In this document: positions 6,449 through 11,604 of the stretch, in pieces | Position numbering within the stretch: the first letter of the stretch is position 1 | Layout: the number at the start of each line of letters is the position of its first letter | From: JBGOUJ01 sp041477005 | Lineage (GTDB): Bacteria > Acidobacteriota > Terriglobia > Bryobacterales > JACQDG01 | Direction of reading: 5' to 3' | Assembly: GCA_041477005.1 (NCBI GenBank) | Contig: JBGOUJ010000194.1 | Location: 1 to 11,604, forward strand | DNA: 11,604 nucleotides | Notes under the pieces: generated by a model | Told to the model about the DNA's origin: nothing | Database searches by the model: none | What the model saw: only the letters and a program-made list of their open reading frames with translations | Translations under genes and position numbers: made by a program

Positions 6449-7474
6449 GTGCGCCGCTATTGCCTTTGGACCCTGACCCTGTGCCTGTTGATCTCCGGCT
6501 GCAAAAGGCCGCGCAGTCCGAATGTGGCGGCGGTGGTCAACGGGTTCAACATCACCTACGAGGAGCTGGAGAAATACTACCGGGCGCAGTCCCAGGGGTC
6601 GTCGGAAAAGCCAGACGAGGAGCAGGCGACCCTGATGAAGCTGAACCTGCTCCGCGAGCTGATCGACAACCAGATCATGCTGCAGCGGGCGGAGCGGCTC
6701 GGCTTGATGGCGGTTGATTCCGACGTGGACGCCAAGCTCACCGAGCTGAAAGCCCCCTACACGCAGGAGGAGTTTGAGAAGCGCCTCAAGTCGGGGGGCA
6801 TGACCGTAGAACAGATGCGCACCGAGCTGCGGCGCCAACTGAGCACCCAGAAGCTGTTCAACAAGGAGATCACGTCCAAGATTTCCATCAGCGACGCCGA
6901 GGTGCGGGCCTTCTACGACGCCAACAAGGCGAGCTTCAACCTGGCCGAGCCGCAGGTGCACCTGGCGCAGATTCTGGTGAGCTCGCTCCCCGACCCGCAG
7001 GTGCGCAATCTGCGCAACGACAAGGCGAACAACGATGACGAGGCGCGCAAGAAAATCCAGATGCTGGAGGCGCGCCTGCAGAAGGGCGAGGACTTCGCCA
7101 CGCTGGCCCAGAACTACTCGGAAGACCCCAACTCGGCGCCCAACAGCGGCGACCTGGGGTTCGTACCGCAATCCGCTTTGGGGAATGCGGACCTGGAATT
7201 GCGGCGGGTGGTGGCGCTGCTTCATCCGGGCGAGACCTCGCCTATCGTTCGCACGCCTCAAGCCTACCGCATCATTAAGCTCTACTCGCGCGAGCCGGCC
7301 GGGCAGCGCGAGTTCTCCGATCCTCGAGTGCAGCAGACCATCCGGGAAACGCTGCTGAACCGCAAGGACCAGCTCCTCAAAGCCGCCTATTACGAGACGG
7401 CCCGCAATGAAGCCAAGGTGGCGAATTACCTGGCGCAAACCATTGTGTCCGATGCGGGCAAGACCCGGAAATAG
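6449..7474 (+). CDS. PpiC/SurA-like peptidyl-prolyl isomerase lipoprotein
   Basis: 341-aa exported chaperone/isomerase that would help fold envelope proteins. The N-terminus is a lipoprotein signal with lipobox LISGC (C18), so it should be anchored to a membrane facing the periplasm. Residues about 25-165 form a SurA-type helical chaperone domain beginning VAAVVNGFNITYEELEKYY, a common start for this family. A parvulin domain follows at about 169-278: VHLAQILVSS, then the loop GEDFATLAQNYSEDPNSAPNSGDLGFV, then RIIKLYSREP. A polar insertion of about 25 residues (LPDPQVRNLRNDKANNDDEA) splits the first parvulin strand and helix. A helical tail rich in Gln, Lys and Arg closes the protein. The GTG start at 6449 has AGGA eight bases upstream and lies four bases after the DUF1015 stop, which fits translational coupling. 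Confidence 0.93.
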   Translation: MRRYCLWTLTLCLLISGCKRPRSPNVAAVVNGFNITYEELEKYYRAQSQGSSEKPDEEQATLMKLNLLRELIDNQIMLQRAERLGLMAVDSDVDAKLTELKAPYTQEEFEKRLKSGGMTVEQMRTELRRQLSTQKLFNKEITSKISISDAEVRAFYDANKASFNLAEPQVHLAQILVSSLPDPQVRNLRNDKANNDDEARKKIQMLEARLQKGEDFATLAQNYSEDPNSAPNSGDLGFVPQSALGNADLELRRVVALLHPGETSPIVRTPQAYRIIKLYSREPAGQREFSDPRVQQTIRETLLNRKDQLLKAAYYETARNEAKVANYLAQTIVSDAGKTRK

Positions 7475-7526
7475 GGGAGTTGGTTCCGCCGCGCCCCCGC
7501 CCCGCCCAATCCCGACTCTTGTACTT

Positions 7527-7700
7527 TCAGAACTTCCCGCCCGTGTCCCCCAGCACGGTTGCCCAGTCGGACCTTTTCGGCTGAACGCGGAGTTGATCGA
7601 TGATGAACAGCAGCGTGTCCTCCAGTGAGATGCGGCGTGTGGGGATGTGTATCTTCCTGATGTAACTGTCGTGGGCATCACGGCGAGAGCGTGCTGGCAC
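7527..7700 (-). CDS. Possible small hypothetical protein (57 aa)
   Basis: A short frame from GTG at 7700 to TGA at 7527. It follows the stop of the 74-aa ORF at 7702-7704 almost directly, so the two could be translated in series. GGA lies a few bases before the GTG. The product contains ISLEDTLLFIIDQLRVQPKR, an amphipathic helix-like stretch, and ends WATVLGDTGGKF. Composition looks protein-like, but I recognise no family. It may be a genuine partner of the upstream ORF or the tail of a decayed longer gene. A GTG start, small size and lack of homology make this tentative. Confidence 0.3.
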   Translation of the reverse strand: MPARSRRDAHDSYIRKIHIPTRRISLEDTLLFIIDQLRVQPKRSDWATVLGDTGGKF

Positions 7701-7701
7701 T

Positions 7702-7926
7702 CTATCCGCGCACTAGCGGCAGAAGGACGGCTACCTGAACAACGCCTGGCTGTGTGTCCGGGTCCACGTTGAACTCTCCCGCGTCCCAGCGCCTTAGGAA
7801 TTCTGTCCCGGATATTTTCAGGTAACGACGGGCCGCAGCATTGAAGACACGCCGCGCCTGGACCTTGTTCAAGGTGCGAACATGGCCGTTCAGCTTATGG
7901 TTTCTGATCTGGGCTGAAGCAGCCAT
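7702..7926 (-). CDS. Small conserved-looking hypothetical protein (74 aa)
   Basis: Starts MAASAQIRNHKLNGHVRT and contains ARRYLKISGTEFLRRWDAGEF followed by an acidic turn (DPDTQPG) and VVQVAVLLPLV. This resembles small actinobacterial and acidobacterial orphan proteins that share a 'YLxxSGxEFxxxWDAGEF' motif, but this is memory, not a search. It is predicted soluble with a basic N-terminal half. The ribosome site is weak (AGAAGAGAT directly before the ATG). It is not close to any other gene on its strand except the 57-aa frame just downstream. A short DNA-associated or toxin/antitoxin-like role is possible, but nothing in the sequence shows it. Confidence 0.55.
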   Translation of the reverse strand: MAASAQIRNHKLNGHVRTLNKVQARRVFNAAARRYLKISGTEFLRRWDAGEFNVDPDTQPGVVQVAVLLPLVRG

Positions 7927-8091
7927 ATCTCTTCTGGGCGGCTCTCCAAAAACGGAGTTGCCAGGACGGTTCGTTCGCAGATCCCGTGCCCTTTGGATCG
8001 GCTCTGTTCAACGGCAGGGATTGGAAAACCGCTTCATAGCCATGATACGAGTACAGTTGGCTATAAGTCAAACCGGGGTAGTAGGTCAGAG

Positions 8092-8160
8092 TGGGTCAGC
8101 TTGCCGACCTGACGGCAAATTTGCCGTCAGGTCCGTCGTCTTGCAAAACACAGTGACCCA
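8092..8160. repeat. Perfect 28-bp palindrome (8106-8133) with flanking inverted repeat
   Basis: GACCTGACGGCAAA (8106-8119) is followed with no gap by its exact reverse complement (8120-8133). Outside it, TGGGTCA (8092-8098) pairs with TGACCCA (8154-8160), so the whole 69-bp block can fold as a two-tier hairpin or cruciform. There is no U-run and no nearby upstream gene on the plus strand to terminate. It could be a site for a dimeric DNA-binding protein or part of a REP/MITE-like element. Confidence 0.85.
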
Positions 8161-8201
8161 TTACCCAAACCGGAACCGCTCGTAGTTTGCGGCAGAGCAT
8201 T

Positions 8202-8265
8202 TTCCAATCCAGAAATGAGCCTGAAACCGGGGTTTGATTCCAATACGGTATGAGCCTGAAATCGG
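8202..8265. repeat. Two direct repeats of about 28 nt
   Basis: Copy 1 (8202-8230) and copy 2 (8238-8265) share TTCCAAT at one end and ATGAGCCTGAAA[C/T]CGG at the other, with a few differences between and a one-base indel. The spacer is 7 nt. The pair lies 32 bp upstream of the promoter of the small gene at 8310. It could be operator-like, or an old tandem duplication. Confidence 0.75.
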
Positions 8266-8294
8266 CAGTGCTGGAGGCTTGTCCCATCCCATTG

Positions 8295-8303
8295 TGGTAA
8301 AAT
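8295..8303 (+). promoter_or_regulatory. Extended -10 promoter (TGG-TAAAAT) of the small basic protein gene
   Basis: TG, one base, then TAAAAT (8298-8303) is a good extended -10, which explains why no clear -35 is visible. The hexamer ends six bases before the ATG at 8310, so the predicted first transcribed base is the A of the start codon. No Shine-Dalgarno is present, which fits leaderless translation. Confidence 0.6.
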
Positions 8304-8309
8304 TACTTC

Positions 8310-8552
8310 ATGGCAACATTTTCGACTGGACAGCAGGTCAAGCACGATCGGTATGGCTTCGGCACCGTTCTTTCCTGCGACGAAGAGCGCATTTCCATCC
8401 GGTTTGACGACCACGGCGAGAAGAAATTCGTCCGGTCGATCGTCACACTCGAAAAGAGCGATCGTGAGCCCCCACCGGAAAAGAAGAGGGCGTCCCGCGC
8501 CCGCAAACCCAAGGTCCCGGCGGTAGCGGTGGCGGTGGCGGTCGTGAAGTAA
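8310..8552 (+). CDS. Small basic protein with a Tudor/SH3-like N-terminal domain
   Basis: 80-aa protein. Residues about 4-48 read FSTGQQVKHDRYGFGTVL and then ERISIRFDDHGEKKFV, the pattern of the small beta-barrel found at the C-terminus of UvrD/PcrA helicases and in stand-alone small proteins ('GxxVxHxxFGxGxV'). A basic linker (KKRASRARKPK) follows, and the protein ends in an Ala-Val run (AVAVAVAVV) encoded by a hexanucleotide GCGGTG-type repeat. The barrel plus basic tail suggests nucleic-acid or polymerase contact; this is inference. It is monocistronic on the plus strand, convergent with the secretin-like gene 81 bp away. The start is supported by the extended -10 six bases upstream, as no ribosome site exists. 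Confidence 0.75.
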   Translation: MATFSTGQQVKHDRYGFGTVLSCDEERISIRFDDHGEKKFVRSIVTLEKSDREPPPEKKRASRARKPKVPAVAVAVAVVK

Positions 8553-8633
8553 CCCTTATCCGTTCGCTGCCTGTTCGGCGGCCTCCACAAACGGTTCTTG
8601 CGGGATGTCCGTGAACTGACGCCTCCGGCTGGA

Positions 8634-9365
8634 TCAAGGAAGCAGCTTCGCTGTCAGCAACACGATCAGGGCGTTGCCGCCCCCCTGCATTTTGGAAGCC
8701 CCCAGGACCACGGTTTCCCCGCTCTTGAGAGTGGAGGAAGTCTCGACCAGCGCCGGCTCGTACGTAGTTTGCCCGTTCTTGCCCTGGATCAAGCTGGCCG
8801 CGCCCCTCATGGTGAACCCGAGCTCGATCAAGGGCGCGTTCTCCGCGTCTCGTACCCGGAAATTCATTCGACAGCTTAGACCGCCGGCGAGGCTGATAAG
8901 GAGCGACTCCGCTTCCATGCCGCGCAGAACGGCCGAGTCGCGCTGGCTGTACGCGGTGTAGCGCAGGATGGATTTTAGCTCGGCTGGCACCAAGTCGGCC
9001 GCGTCTCCCGAGACGTCGGCTTTTGAGGCCACTACCTTGGTAGGAGCGCTGGGAGCGTCGCCCGCCGCAGCGCCCATCTTGCTGCTCTGCGTGCCGGCCT
9101 GAATCACACGAACCACGAACTCCGCCTGCCGCCGGGTCGTGTCGTATTGCGCGATGATGGCTTCGGCCACCTTGACCTTGTCCGCCGGCCCCGTCAGGGT
9201 GATGGTGTTGAAATCGCGGCTCGGGGTCACGCCGAATCCAAAGCCGGGCAACAGCCGCGCCAGGCTCTCGGCCGGCCGGTTCTTGACCTGGACGACCTTG
9301 GTGATGGGATCCTCGGCGGCCAGCGGGACCGCCGCCAGCAATAGCAGCAGCATTGTTTTCTTCAT
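8634..9365 (-). CDS. Exported secretin N-domain-like protein
   Basis: 243-aa protein with a signal peptide (MKKTMLLLLLAAVPLAAEDP). Residues about 20-76 match the secretin N1/STN-type pattern: ITKVVQVKNRPAESLARLLPG, a central NTITLTGPADKV strand-turn, and VAEAIIAQYD helix. The C-terminal half (about 125-243) starts LVPAELKSIL and ends with GETVVLGASKMQGGG and ALIVLLTAKLLP, reminiscent of the last beta-lip part of secretins (GETVVLGG...), but the protein is far too short to build an outer-membrane channel. It is the third gene of the sigma/membrane-protein unit, starting seven bases after the previous stop with only a weak TGAGAA ribosome site. A periplasmic scaffold, or the sensory output of the ECF system, is inferred. 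Longer upstream starts are rejected because the signal peptide begins at 9365. Confidence 0.75.
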   Translation of the reverse strand: MKKTMLLLLLAAVPLAAEDPITKVVQVKNRPAESLARLLPGFGFGVTPSRDFNTITLTGPADKVKVAEAIIAQYDTTRRQAEFVVRVIQAGTQSSKMGAAAGDAPSAPTKVVASKADVSGDAADLVPAELKSILRYTAYSQRDSAVLRGMEAESLLISLAGGLSCRMNFRVRDAENAPLIELGFTMRGAASLIQGKNGQTTYEPALVETSSTLKSGETVVLGASKMQGGGNALIVLLTAKLLP

Positions 9366-9372
9366 AGGGTTC

Positions 9373-9777
9373 TCACAAGCTGAAATTCCTGTCGAAGGTC
9401 CATTGCACGCGCGTGCCGTCACTGAGCGCCCAATAGACTTCCAGGCGCTGCGCCGAGCCAGCCGACCGCGGCGTTCGGTGACGGACGATCCTGCGCTCCG
9501 GCGCCGGGGTTCTGGGCTGGAGATCGGCCGCGGCGATTCCAGGATGCGGCGGCGTCCAGACCCACGGCTGCACTCGCCACACGCTCGCGGTCCACGCCGC
9601 GCAGGCAACCAGGACCGCGGTCAGGGCCAGCGCCGGTGCCCAGAGCCAGGCTCGCCTCGCCGGCTGCCTATCGCCCAACCTGGCCAGAGCGTTCCGGCGG
9701 GCCCGCGCCGCGCGTGTGGCGAGTTCCTCGCGGTCGGGCTCGATCGATAGCAGTTGCTGCAACGGGTTCTCGCTCAT
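9373..9777 (-). CDS. Single-pass membrane protein, probable anti-sigma factor
   Basis: 134-aa protein whose ATG overlaps the stop of the sigma gene (ATGA), so it is translationally coupled to it. The layout is a cytosolic N-terminal part of about 42 residues, rich in Arg and Glu with helix propensity (SIEPDREELATRAARARRNA), a membrane segment at about 44-66 (WLWAPALALTAVLVACAAWT), and a periplasmic tail rich in Trp, Pro and Arg ending LEVYWALSDGTRVQWTFDRN. The HxxxCxxC zinc motif of ZAS anti-sigma factors is absent, and the only Cys is in the membrane segment. Position and topology are what suggest anti-sigma function; no family motif proves it. Confidence 0.7.
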   Translation of the reverse strand: MSENPLQQLLSIEPDREELATRAARARRNALARLGDRQPARRAWLWAPALALTAVLVACAAWTASVWRVQPWVWTPPHPGIAAADLQPRTPAPERRIVRHRTPRSAGSAQRLEVYWALSDGTRVQWTFDRNFSL

Positions 9778-10358
9778 GTTGTCTCTCGCAGCTCGGGATA
9801 GTAACGACTGAGCGCCCGCCGCACTTTCTGGCGGGCGTGAGCGGCGCGCACGCGCACCGTGATCGGGAGACAGCCCAGCACGCGGGCCGCCTCCCGGCTC
9901 GAAAAGCCTTCGATTTCCGTCAGCACCAGCGCCGCTCGTTCCTTCTCGGTCAACACCCGCATCGCCTCCATCACCCGCCGCCATTGCTCCTGGCGCGCCG
10001 GATGATAATCGACCGGAGCGGCCAGGCCCAGCAGTTCTGCCGGCGCGGGGCCGGCCGCGCGGCGATGGTCGTGCACCTGGTTGACCACGATCCGGTAGAC
10101 CCAGCCCCAGAAATTCGACCCGGCATACTGGTCCAGGCGGCCGCAAATCTTCCAGAGCACATCCTGCGCCACGTCTTCCGCGCTCGCCGGCTCGCCTATC
10201 AGGCGGTAAGCCAGCAGATAGACACGGCGTTCGATGCTTTCGAGAAGCGCCTCCAGGGCGAGGCGATCGCCGGCGCGGGCGGCGGACACCAGATCAGCGA
10301 TCCGATCCTGGGTCTCGTCCGCCGGCATCCGCCTCTCGAGGACCACCGTCGCTGTCAT
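9774..10358 (-). CDS. ECF-type RNA polymerase sigma factor
   Basis: Sigma-70 family factor of the extracytoplasmic-function group, about 194 aa, with only regions 2 and 4. Region 2 spans about 23-104: AARAGDRLALEALLESIERRVY, then GEPASAEDVAQDVLWKI (core-binding 2.2), then FWGWVYRIVVNQVHDHRR (-10 recognition). Region 4 spans about 122-184 with LTEKERAALVLTEIEGFSSREAA and a helix-turn-helix ending LPITVRVRAAHARQKVRRAL. The start is uncertain: ATGs at 10373, 10358 and 10328 are in frame and none has a strong ribosome site. I take 10358; 10328 would still keep both regions. It is divergent from purQ. Together with the two downstream genes it forms a compact operon, probably autoregulated as usual for ECF units. 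Confidence 0.9.
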   Translation of the reverse strand: MTATVVLERRMPADETQDRIADLVSAARAGDRLALEALLESIERRVYLLAYRLIGEPASAEDVAQDVLWKICGRLDQYAGSNFWGWVYRIVVNQVHDHRRAAGPAPAELLGLAAPVDYHPARQEQWRRVMEAMRVLTEKERAALVLTEIEGFSSREAARVLGCLPITVRVRAAHARQKVRRALSRYYPELRETT

Positions 10359-10410
10359 CTGCCACTCGCCCATAAGACGCCGCCGGTTACGAGGGTGTTC
10401 GAAAGAATTC

Positions 10411-10439
10411 TTGGAGCCGGAAAGGGGAAATGTTAAAAT
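10411..10439 (+). promoter_or_regulatory. Sigma-70-type promoter of purQ
   Basis: TTGGAG at 10411-10416 and TAAAAT at 10434-10439 are separated by exactly 17 bp. Transcription would begin near 10446 and give a leader of about 17 nt before the purQ ATG at 10463. No PurR-type box or purine riboswitch fold is visible in this short leader. Confidence 0.55.
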
Positions 10440-10462
10440 CAGGCTTAGTCCCACCACAATCC

Positions 10463-11206
10463 ATGAAATTCGGCGTGGTCATCTTTCCCGGCTCCAATTG
10501 CGATCACGACGCCTACTATGCCCTCTCGCACAACCTGGGCAAGCAGACGGTCTACCTTTGGCACCAGACCGAGGACCTGCAGGGCTGCGATGCCGTCATC
10601 CTGCCCGGCGGCTTCTCCTTCGGTGACTACCTGCGCACGGGCGCCATCGCGCGATTCTCGCCGATTCTGCGGGCCGTTAGCCGCTTCGCCGCTTCGGGCG
10701 GGCTGGTGATGGGCATCTGTAACGGCTTTCAGATCCTGGTCGAGGCCGGGCTGCTCCCCGGCGCCCTGCTGCGCAACCGCGGCCTGCGGTTCCTCTGCCG
10801 CACCGTATATCTTAGGACGGAAACAACCGACACGCCGTTTACCTCGGATCTGCGGCGAGGGCAGGTGCTGGCCATGCCGATCGCCCACGGGGAAGGCTCC
10901 TACTACGCCGATGAGGCCACGCTCCGCCGGCTGAAGCGCGAGGAGCGGGTAGTGTTTCGCTACGTAACGACGGATGGCCAGCTCACCCCGGAGGCGAACC
11001 CCAACGGGTCGCTCGACAGCATCGCCGGCATCGTCAGTGAGGGCGGCAACGTGCTGGGCATGATGCCCCATCCGGAGCGCGCCGCCGATCCGCTGATGGG
11101 GTCCACCGACGGCCTTCGGATCTTTGCCTCTCTCGCCGCCTGGCTGGCCCAGGGGGCGCGCCGGGAAAGCGTGCGCCTGGCGGGGCTGGTGCGCCACACC
11201 CTATGA
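10463..11206 (+). CDS. purQ: Phosphoribosylformylglycinamidine synthase, glutaminase subunit PurQ
   Basis: 247-aa class I glutamine amidotransferase that supplies ammonia to PurL for the conversion of FGAR to FGAM, step 4 of de novo purine synthesis, in the cytosol. The N-terminus KFGVVIFPGSNCDHD and the block LPGGFSFGDYLRTGAIARFSP are PurQ signatures. The catalytic nucleophile is C86 in GICNGFQIL, and the His-Glu of the triad are H203 and E205 in MMPHPERA. It is slightly longer than the usual 220-230 aa because of a basic C-terminal tail (ARRESVRLAGLVRHTL). I chose the ATG at 10463 because it opens directly on the first beta strand. The upstream ATG at 10430 would start before the predicted transcription start. 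There is no Shine-Dalgarno. purS is not seen beside it. Confidence 0.97.
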   Translation: MKFGVVIFPGSNCDHDAYYALSHNLGKQTVYLWHQTEDLQGCDAVILPGGFSFGDYLRTGAIARFSPILRAVSRFAASGGLVMGICNGFQILVEAGLLPGALLRNRGLRFLCRTVYLRTETTDTPFTSDLRRGQVLAMPIAHGEGSYYADEATLRRLKREERVVFRYVTTDGQLTPEANPNGSLDSIAGIVSEGGNVLGMMPHPERAADPLMGSTDGLRIFASLAAWLAQGARRESVRLAGLVRHTL

Positions 11207-11224
11207 GTGAGCCGCGGCTCACTC
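11205..11224. repeat. 20-bp perfect palindrome at the purQ stop
   Basis: GAGTGAGCCGCGGCTCACTC is its own reverse complement and begins inside the purQ stop codon. In RNA it would form a stable GC-rich hairpin. No U-run follows, so intrinsic termination is doubtful. It may protect the purQ 3' end or pause polymerase before purL. Confidence 0.85.
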
Positions 11225-11230
11225 GCTCCT

Positions 11231-11266
11231 TCGATGGGCGCGGAAAAATCGATGGGCGCGGAAAAA
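11231..11266. repeat. Two perfect tandem copies of an 18-mer
   Basis: TCGATGGGCGCGGAAAAA occurs at 11231-11248 and again at 11249-11266 without any difference. The exact identity suggests a recent duplication. It lies in the untranslated gap between purQ and purL. Confidence 0.9.
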
Positions 11267-11274
11267 TGCCGACC

Positions 11275-11345
11275 TCACGCCAAGACGCAGGCGCGCCAAG
11301 AAAAACTTCTCTTCTTGCTTGGCGTTCTTTGACGCCTTTGCGCGA
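11275..11345. repeat. Imperfect inverted repeat of the CGCCAAG/CTTTGCG type
   Basis: The left arm (11275-11300: TCACGCCAAGACGC then AGGCGCGCCAAG) is matched by the reverse complement of the right arm (11318-11345: CTTGGCGTTCTTTGACG then CCTTTGCGCGA), with several mismatches. The AT-rich loop is about 17 nt. Like the element at 1195-1271, each arm is built of short repeating words. I recall similar CGCCAAGG/CTTTGCG palindromes between genes in many unrelated bacteria, but could not verify it. Confidence 0.7.
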
Positions 11346-11404
11346 AATTCTCCGGGTCGGGGCGCCGTCCGGGCCCCGTGAGGCAGCGATGGGCCGGGTA
11401 ACCG

Positions 11405-11604
11405 ATGGCCACGATTAGCGCCGAGATCATCTCCCAGCACCAGCTCACTCTCGAGGAGTACGAGACCATCTTGCGCCTCCTCGGCCGCGAGCCGACCTTG
11501 ACCGAGCTGGGCATCTTCAGCGTGATGTGGAGCGAGCATTGCTCCTACAAGAGCTCGCGCGTCCACCTGAAAAAGCTGCCGACCGAGGGGGCGCGGGTGG
11601 TGGA
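11405..11604 (+). CDS. purL: Phosphoribosylformylglycinamidine synthase PurL (N-terminal part, cut by the window edge)
   Basis: The first 66 codons of the large, ATP-dependent synthase subunit that uses PurQ-derived ammonia to make FGAM from FGAR. The protein begins MATISAEIISQHQLTLEEYE and reaches the highly conserved block GIFSVMWSEHCSYKSSR (about 37-53), typical of the small-type PurL of bacteria that have separate PurQ and PurS. It continues past the right edge, so catalytic domains are not visible. The ATG at 11405 has only a weak purine-rich stretch upstream. A nine-codon frame starting at 11389 overlaps this start and ends at 11418. It is separated from purQ by 198 bp full of repeats, whereas these genes are often nearly contiguous elsewhere. 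Confidence 0.95.
   Translation, partial: MATISAEIISQHQLTLEEYETILRLLGREPTLTELGIFSVMWSEHCSYKSSRVHLKKLPTEGARVV

Larger units (their letters stand above)
7927..8309. other. Gene-poor spacer with palindromes and direct repeats
   Basis: No frame here reads like a protein on either strand, and I see no tRNA or rRNA. What it holds is structure: ATAGCCA at 8036-8042 pairing with TGGCTAT at 8058-8064, the palindromic element at 8092-8160, AAACCGGGGT occurring at 8070-8079 and again at 8224-8233, the direct repeats at 8202-8265, and the extended -10 promoter at 8295-8303. The concentration of repeats suggests remains of a small non-coding mobile or palindromic element. Confidence 0.55.

Noticed and set aside
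6419..7681. Minus-strand open frame of 420 codons antisense to the PPIase gene
   Set aside because: Low-complexity Leu/Arg/Gly/Val-rich product without a domain. The plus strand encodes an intact lipoprotein isomerase.
8202..8265. Start of a CRISPR array
   Set aside because: Only two imperfect copies with a 7-nt spacer, no further repeats and no cas genes.
8096..8287. Minus-strand 63-codon frame across the palindrome
   Set aside because: Its sequence is dictated by the palindrome and direct repeats, it has no ribosome site, and it shows no protein-like pattern.
9366..9608. In-frame upstream extension of the secretin-like gene
   Set aside because: It overlaps the membrane-protein gene in another frame, and the signal peptide begins at 9365.
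11389..11418. Nine-codon frame (MGRVTDGHD) overlapping the purL start, possible leader peptide
   Set aside because: Too short to judge, no hairpins arranged as an attenuator around it, and overlap by chance is likely.

Overview
The window looks like a chromosomal segment of a GC-rich Gram-negative bacterium, most probably an acidobacterium of the Solibacter/Bryobacter type. This is inferred from the protein mix: a sugar isomerase/dehydrogenase set with a DinB protein, an exported double VOC protein, an ECF sigma module whose last gene has a secretin-like N-domain, and small orphan proteins. It does not rest on a marker gene. I see no rRNA, tRNA, CRISPR array, phage or intact insertion sequence.

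Layout: (1) 13-4131, minus strand. Read from high to low coordinates this holds a D-tagatose/D-psicose 3-epimerase-like enzyme, a decayed N-terminal fragment of a penicillin acylase-type hydrolase, an exported DinB-fold protein, a second xylose-isomerase-like TIM-barrel protein, and a Gfo/Idh/MocA dehydrogenase. The last two are separated by a long palindromic repeat. The sugar enzymes suggest epimerisation and oxidation of a sugar, keto-sugar or cyclitol. (2) 4165-7474, plus strand. An exported two-domain VOC protein starts divergently from the epimerase, apparently on a leaderless mRNA. It is followed by a DUF1015 protein and, 4 bases later, a PpiC/SurA-like peptidyl-prolyl isomerase lipoprotein. 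(3) 7475-8309, a gene-poor stretch. It carries two very small minus-strand ORFs, a 28-bp perfect palindrome with flanking inverted repeats, and a pair of direct repeats. (4) 8310-8552, plus strand. A small basic protein with an extended -10 box placed so that its ATG would be the first transcribed base. (5) 8634-10358, minus strand. A compact unit of ECF sigma factor, single-pass membrane protein (ATGA overlap, probable anti-sigma) and exported secretin-N-like protein (7-bp gap). (6) 10463 to the right edge, plus strand. purQ, then a 198-bp gap filled with three kinds of repeat, then the first 66 codons of purL.

The parts most worth a second look are the repeats (1195-1271, 8092-8160, 8202-8265 and 11205-11345), the two start sites with a -10 hexamer exactly six bases before the ATG, the acylase remnant whose lost start can be explained by one base change, and the sigma/membrane/secretin-like trio. 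I did not find a clearly new multi-gene system. The sigma trio and the pair of tiny ORFs at 7527-7926 are the nearest candidates.
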